Source: Bacilli bacterium
GTDB taxonomy: Bacteria > Bacillota_I > Bacilli_A > RF39 > UBA660
Direction: 5' to 3'
Assembly (NCBI GenBank): GCA_028684435.1
Contig: JAQUFX010000022.1
Coordinates: forward strand, 1-17,606
Length of the DNA stretch: 17,606 nucleotides
Positions 13,859 through 17,606 of the stretch are shown in pieces. The position numbers were made by a program, and so were the translations under genes. A model generated the notes under the pieces. That model was not told the DNA's origin. It worked only from the letters and a program-made list of their open reading frames with translations, and ran no database searches. Positions within the stretch are counted from its first letter, which is position 1; each line of letters starts with the position of its first letter.

Positions 13859-16176
13859 AATTCATTATCTTCAATAAATTTAATAAATTTTTCTTTAAAA
13901 TCTTTTAATTCTTCACTTGTTAAAGTTTTTTCTTTTGAACCTACTGTATATCTAATAGTAATTTTTTTAATATCATTTTCAATATAGATATCTACTAGTT
14001 CTCTTTTTATTATAATAGGACTAGTAAAATTATCAATTATCTTTTCAAATTCTTTATAATATTCTCCTCTTTTAGATATAATAGTATAATCTAGATTTGC
14101 AGCTGGATATTTACTTACCTCATCATAAATAATATTTTCTTTTTTGATTTGCGAATAATAATCAAAGTCTATATCAATTACTACAAAGCACTTCTTTCTA
14201 TTAATTTTATTACTTATGCTACGATTAAAAACTTTAATTTGCCCTATTATATTATTATTAAATATAATATTCTGAGTTAATTCATTATAATAATAATGTT
14301 TACTTTCTGATAATTTAAAAATTGGTTTTATATTTTTAAGTGCCTTAATTAAATTATAAGTAATACTTTTAGCTTCATTATATATATTTTTTAAATTATC
14401 AACATCATCTGATAATAAGACACTTAACGACCTTTTATTTTCATCGTTTTCAATTATGGTACCTATTTCAAATATTTTAATATTTTCATATCTTTTAGTA
14501 TTATTATAAGCTGCTTCCAGCATACTTAATGATAAATCATTCCTTAAAATATTATCCTCATTTTTACCAATTAATTTTACATTATCGATATTAACATCAA
14601 TATTTTTTAAAAAGGAAGTTTGATTCCATAAATAAGTATGTATTTCATTAAAATTATACTTGTTAACTAAATATTCTTTAACTTCATATTCTTGCTCATA
14701 AGTTGTTTCATTATTTCCAAAGGTTAAATCCATATTAAGAGGTACTTCTTTAAAGTTTTCATAACCGTATAATCTAGTTATTTCTTCAATTAAATCAGCT
14801 GCAATAGTCACATCTTTAGTTGCTCTAAAGGTAGGAACAATAACCTTAAAACTATCCTTTAATACTTTAACTTTAAATGATAATAAATTTAATATATTTT
14901 TAACAACAGAATCTTCTATTTCAAAGTTCATATATTTATAAAGTAATTTTTTTTCTAAAATTACTTCCTTTTCTTTAAAAACTTTAGGATATACATCAGT
15001 AATATTAGAACCAAATTCTAAATTAGGGTTTTCATCTTTTAATAGTTTAATAAATCTTTTTGTGCCATCAAGAGCTAAATTAGGGTCTAAACTTTTTTCA
15101 TAGCGACTAGATGCTTCGGTACGAAGACCTAATGAAGTTGCTGTTTTTCTAATTGTTGATGCTTCAAAAGACGCACTTTCAAGGACAATTGAATTAGTGT
15201 TATCAGTTATTTCACTATCAAGTCCGCCCATTACTCCTGCTACAGCAAAATACTTACCACCATTTTTAATCATTAAATCATGGTTAGTTAATAATCTTAC
15301 ACTACCGTCTAAAGTTGTAAATTTGTCATCATTTTTAGCAAGTCCTATTTCTATTTCATCTACAATATTTGCATCAAAAGCATGCATCGGCTGGCCTAAT
15401 TCAAGCATTATATAATTAGTTAAATCAACAATTAAATTTATACTTCTCATACCAACATAGTATAAAAATATTTGCATCCCCATTGGAGTGTTTGTATTTT
15501 CAATCTTTTCTATTTTAGCTCCAATATATCTATAACATAATTCAGGATTATTTATTTTAATTTTTAAATCTTTTTTATCTATTTTGGTTTCATCAAGTTC
15601 TAGAGGTAATAAGTCGTTACCTGTAATAGCAGCTATTTCTCTAGCTATCCCATAATGCCCCCACAAATCAGGACGATTAGTTAAAGATTTATTATCAATT
15701 TCAACAATTATATCTTCTATTGGTAATACTTCTTTTAAATCAACACCTAATTTAGTATCAGTTGGTAGTTCAATAATACCTGAGTGTTCATCACTAATAC
15801 CCAATTCTTTCCCACTGCACATCATACCAAAAGAATCAATACCTAATAGTGGTTTAGCACATATTTCGATATTATCAATATGACCACCTACTTGTATTAA
15901 CGCTCCTACTAAGCCTACTTTAACATTTGGAGCACCACATACTATTTGAAGATGTTCTTTACCATTATCAACTTTTAAAATCGATAATTTATTTGATTTA
16001 GGATGAGGATTACACTCAATAATTTTAGCCGTTACTACACCATCAAAATTTTTACCTTTAATATCTATATTTTCTACTTCAGCAGTTCGAATAGTAAAGG
16101 TATCCCATATTGAATAAAAATCAATCTTTTCACTATTTTTAATATGTTTCTTTAAAACATTACATGATATTTTCAT
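13840..16176 (-). CDS. pheT: phenylalanyl-tRNA synthetase beta subunit
   Basis: This is the 778-residue beta subunit of the (alpha-beta)2 enzyme that charges tRNA-Phe. It has an N-terminal EMAP-like tRNA-binding domain (about 40-150, including NPHPKSNKL and QIVCGAPNV), the conserved FGMMCSGKELG, then the B3/B4 editing region that hydrolyses mischarged Tyr-tRNA, the B5 domain, a class II-like core, and the C-terminal FDX-ACB anticodon-binding domain (from about EVSKYPAANLD). Length is normal. A GTG three codons earlier (16185) would extend the frame to touch the pheS stop. That GTG is itself part of the ribosome site GGTAGGTG (16183-16190), so the ATG at 16176, 6 bases after it, is the better start. 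It is co-transcribed with pheS and ends in an intrinsic terminator. Confidence 0.96.
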   Translation of the reverse strand: MKISCNVLKKHIKNSEKIDFYSIWDTFTIRTAEVENIDIKGKNFDGVVTAKIIECNPHPKSNKLSILKVDNGKEHLQIVCGAPNVKVGLVGALIQVGGHIDNIEICAKPLLGIDSFGMMCSGKELGISDEHSGIIELPTDTKLGVDLKEVLPIEDIIVEIDNKSLTNRPDLWGHYGIAREIAAITGNDLLPLELDETKIDKKDLKIKINNPELCYRYIGAKIEKIENTNTPMGMQIFLYYVGMRSINLIVDLTNYIMLELGQPMHAFDANIVDEIEIGLAKNDDKFTTLDGSVRLLTNHDLMIKNGGKYFAVAGVMGGLDSEITDNTNSIVLESASFEASTIRKTATSLGLRTEASSRYEKSLDPNLALDGTKRFIKLLKDENPNLEFGSNITDVYPKVFKEKEVILEKKLLYKYMNFEIEDSVVKNILNLLSFKVKVLKDSFKVIVPTFRATKDVTIAADLIEEITRLYGYENFKEVPLNMDLTFGNNETTYEQEYEVKEYLVNKYNFNEIHTYLWNQTSFLKNIDVNIDNVKLIGKNEDNILRNDLSLSMLEAAYNNTKRYENIKIFEIGTIIENDENKRSLSVLLSDDVDNLKNIYNEAKSITYNLIKALKNIKPIFKLSESKHYYYNELTQNIIFNNNIIGQIKVFNRSISNKINRKKCFVVIDIDFDYYSQIKKENIIYDEVSKYPAANLDYTIISKRGEYYKEFEKIIDNFTSPIIIKRELVDIYIENDIKKITIRYTVGSKEKTLTSEELKDFKEKFIKFIEDNELSIILE

Positions 16177-16185
16177 TATATTCAC

Positions 16186-17196
16186 CTACCTTATATTAAA
16201 CTGACTAAGATGTCTTAAATCACTTGAATTTAAATATCTTATATCATTTATTTTATATTTCATCATTGCTAGTCTAGTTAAACCTAAACCAAAAGCAAAA
16301 CCACTATATACTTTAGAATCAATTCCACTTTCTTCAAGAACATTAGGATGTATCATTCCACAAGGACATAATTCAATCCACCCCGTATCTTTACAAGTAG
16401 GACAGCCTTTGCCTCCACATATCGTGCATGAACAATCAAGCTCAAAACCAGGTTCAACAAACGGAAAAAACCCAGGGCGAAGTCTAACTTCGACATCTTG
16501 TTTAAATACTTCTCTTAACATTCCTTTCATAACATATATAATATTACTTATAGAAATATTTTTATCAATTACCATACCTTCTAATTGAAAAAAGGTATTT
16601 TCATGAGAAGCATCTAAATCTTCATTTCTAAAACATCTTCCTGGAACACACATTTTAATTGGAACCCCATATTTTTGCATTGCCCTTGCTTGAACAGGGC
16701 TAGTATGTGTTCTTAATAAAAGCCCATTATCAAGCCAGTAGGTATCTTGCATATCTCTAGCCGGATGAGTTGCAGGGATATTTAAAGCTTCGAAATTAAA
16801 ATACTCTGATTCCATTTCTGGTCCATCAAGCACCATAAAACCCATATTTTTTAAAATATTAGTTACATCTCTAGCTACTATTGTAACCGGATGAAGAGAT
16901 CCACTTTCTTCTTTAGCTGGAAGAGTTGGATCAAAGGTTATTGTTTCATTTTTATTTAATGATTCATTATAATATTTAGAAAAAAGATTATCAAATTCAG
17001 TTTTAAGTTTATTAAATAATGGCCCATATATTTTTTTATCTTCAGCAGTCATATTTTTTATATTTGCCATATAAGTATTTAATTCACTTTTTTTACCTAA
17101 ATATTTAGATTTAATATTCAAATATTCACTTTCATTTGTTATTTTTTTTGCTTCTTCAGTAGCTCTCTTTACTAAATCATTTAATTCTTCTTTCAT
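16186..17196 (-). CDS. pheS: phenylalanyl-tRNA synthetase alpha subunit
   Basis: This is the 336-residue catalytic subunit of PheRS. An N-terminal coiled coil (1-85) contacts tRNA. The class II core follows: motif 2 GRCFRNEDLDASHENTFFQLEG (within 186-207) and motif 3 GFAFGLGLTRLAMMKY (299-314). Between them lies a seven-cysteine cluster (255, 257, 260, 265, 268, 277, 279). The first part, C-x2-C...C-x2-C with GGKG, resembles the zinc-ribbon-like insert of many Firmicute PheS proteins; the CPC at 277-279 is extra. The start is the ATG 8 bases after GGAGG. A nearer ATG at 17203 is out of frame. Expression is controlled by the T-box leader directly upstream, and pheT follows with only a few bases between. 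Confidence 0.97.
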   Translation of the reverse strand: MKEELNDLVKRATEEAKKITNESEYLNIKSKYLGKKSELNTYMANIKNMTAEDKKIYGPLFNKLKTEFDNLFSKYYNESLNKNETITFDPTLPAKEESGSLHPVTIVARDVTNILKNMGFMVLDGPEMESEYFNFEALNIPATHPARDMQDTYWLDNGLLLRTHTSPVQARAMQKYGVPIKMCVPGRCFRNEDLDASHENTFFQLEGMVIDKNISISNIIYVMKGMLREVFKQDVEVRLRPGFFPFVEPGFELDCSCTICGGKGCPTCKDTGWIELCPCGMIHPNVLEESGIDSKVYSGFAFGLGLTRLAMMKYKINDIRYLNSSDLRHLSQFNIR

Positions 17197-17212
17197 TTTT
17201 CATTCCTCCAAT

Positions 17213-17419
17213 AAAAAAATCATGCTTTTAAGGACGAAATTATTCGCGGTACCACCTTAATTCATGATTTACATGCTCTTTATTACCTTAACGCGGATAA
17301 TCGTTTAATGCTCATATATTGAAATTCACTATATATATTACTTTATAAATATTTTCAGCTAATAATATTTACTTTCTTTAAAGATATATAAAATTACTAA
17401 GATATAATCTCTGCATTAC
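17213..17419 (-). ncRNA. T-box leader RNA (phenylalanine) of pheS-pheT
   Basis: The 14-base T-box AAGGTGGTACCGCG is at 17258-17245. With CGTCCTT downstream it forms the antiterminator (17258-17230): AAGG/CCTT, the tRNA-binding bulge TGGTACC, then GCGAA/TTCGT. The competing terminator pairs ATCATG (17268-17263) with CATGAT (17224-17219) and runs into seven U residues (17219-17213). Stem I closes with TAATGC/GCATTA (17418-17413 and 17311-17306). Its 3' side holds GTGAATTTCAA, where the specifier codon is UUC (17323-17321), or UUU one base earlier; both encode Phe. Uncharged tRNA-Phe would pair with the specifier and bulge and allow transcription of pheS. Confidence 0.93.
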
Positions 17420-17425
17420 TAACTA

Positions 17426-17454
17426 ATAGTAACAAAATGATTAAAATATGTCAA
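17426..17454 (-). promoter_or_regulatory. promoter of the T-box/pheS-pheT transcript
   Basis: A perfect TTGACA (17454-17449), a 17-base spacer and TACTAT (17431-17426) place the start at about 17419, exactly at the foot of T-box Stem I. This agreement supports both calls. Confidence 0.75.
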
Positions 17455-17487
17455 TAAAATAAAAAAATCTGCTATTAGCATGTGTTT

Positions 17488-17529
17488 AACTTATGATAAT
17501 GTCTTAAGTATTAACTTTTGATTATGTCT
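17488..17529 (+). repeat. paired 17-base direct repeats at a probable insertion sequence end
   Basis: AACTTATGATAATGTCT (17488-17504) and AACTTTTGATTATGTCT (17513-17529) match at 15 of 17 positions and are offset by 25 bases. They precede and partly overlap the promoter of the right-end gene. They may be transposase-binding sites at the element's left end. The outer boundary and target duplication cannot be fixed from this window. Confidence 0.5.
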
Positions 17530-17546
17530 CAAAAATAATATACAAT
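17518..17546 (+). promoter_or_regulatory. promoter of the right-end gene
   Basis: TTGATT (17518-17523), a 17-base spacer and TACAAT (17541-17546) lie 20 bases before the ATG, with GAGGTGA between. The -35 box lies inside the second direct repeat, so a protein bound there could repress transcription. Confidence 0.55.
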
Positions 17547-17565
17547 ATGTCACGAGGTGACTTAC

Positions 17566-17606
17566 ATGAGAAAGGTAAAATTAAGAATGAACGAACATGA
17601 AAAATA
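17566..17606 (+). CDS. 5' end of a probable transposase gene (truncated by the window)
   Basis: Only thirteen complete codons are visible, MRKVKLRMNEHEK, followed by two bases of the next codon. A strong ribosome site (GAGGTGA) and a promoter precede it. The lysine/arginine-rich start closely resembles what I remember of the N-termini of ISNCY-type transposases from low-GC gut Firmicutes, where a helix-turn-helix follows. Direct repeats upstream fit an insertion sequence end. It reads divergently from the pheS operon, whose promoter is about 110 bases away. With so few residues the family is a recollection, not a demonstration; another small basic protein is possible. Confidence 0.4.
   Translation, partial: MRKVKLRMNEHEK

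Noticed and set aside
15197..15415. Plus-strand open frame of 72 codons
   Set aside because: It is antisense within conserved pheT sequence; a shadow frame.
16177..16185. GTG start for pheT at 16185
   Set aside because: That GTG is part of the best ribosome-binding sequence for the ATG at 16176, and using it would leave no space between pheS stop and pheT start or for a ribosome site.
1..17606. CRISPR arrays, tRNA or rRNA genes, and origin-type repeats
   Set aside because: No regularly spaced repeats, cloverleaf sequences or rRNA-like stretches were seen. The only non-coding RNA with clear support is the T-box leader.

Overview
The window is strongly AT-rich and reads as chromosome from a low-GC Firmicutes relative, probably an uncultured host-associated Bacilli/Erysipelotrichia or RF39-like lineage. 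The evidence is a pcrA-ligA pair, a T-box-controlled pheS-pheT operon, Gram-positive Shine-Dalgarno sites and TTGACA/TATAAT-type promoters. Long genes such as pcrA, ligA and pheT read through intact with TGA treated as stop, so the Mycoplasma genetic code is unlikely. The exact lineage is inference.

Layout. (1) 50-2171, minus: a group II PLP-dependent decarboxylase overlaps a small nucleotidyltransferase-fold protein. They follow a leader (2207-2409) with its own promoter, a possible 27-codon ORF, a 12-bp inverted repeat covering that ORF's start codon, a GNRA-capped hairpin and an intrinsic terminator just before the decarboxylase. This is the best candidate for an undescribed cis-regulatory element. 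(2) 2553-5920, minus: a three-gene membrane operon of an uncharacterised anchored protein, a periplasmic-binding-like/GGDEF protein with a degenerate DGNEF motif, and a YihY/BrkB-family membrane protein, ending in two hairpin terminators. (3) 6015-10609, minus: the replication/repair operon pcrA-ligA plus a glyoxalase II-like metallo-hydrolase. (4) 10778-11054, minus: the wreck of a Fic-family gene. (5) 11141-12815, plus: an ABC-2 type exporter (ATPase and permease). (6) 12812-13771, minus: an XRE regulator fused to an ImmA/IrrE-like domain that lacks the HExxH zinc motif. It converges on the exporter, and the two stop codons share one symmetrical terminator. (7) 13840-17454, minus: pheS-pheT behind a phenylalanine T-box leader with a clear promoter. 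(8) 17488-17606, plus: the edge of what is probably an insertion sequence, with promoter, paired direct repeats and the first 13 codons of a likely transposase.

How the genes work together. Regions 3 and 7 are housekeeping: replication-fork helicase and ligase, and phenylalanyl-tRNA charging regulated by uncharged tRNA-Phe. Region 2 looks like envelope sensing in which the cytoplasmic GGDEF output may no longer make c-di-GMP. Regions 1, 4, 5, 6 and 8 are accessory: an amino-acid decarboxylase cassette with an unusual leader, a dead Fic gene, an exporter facing a protease-dead regulator, and an insertion sequence next to the pheS promoter.
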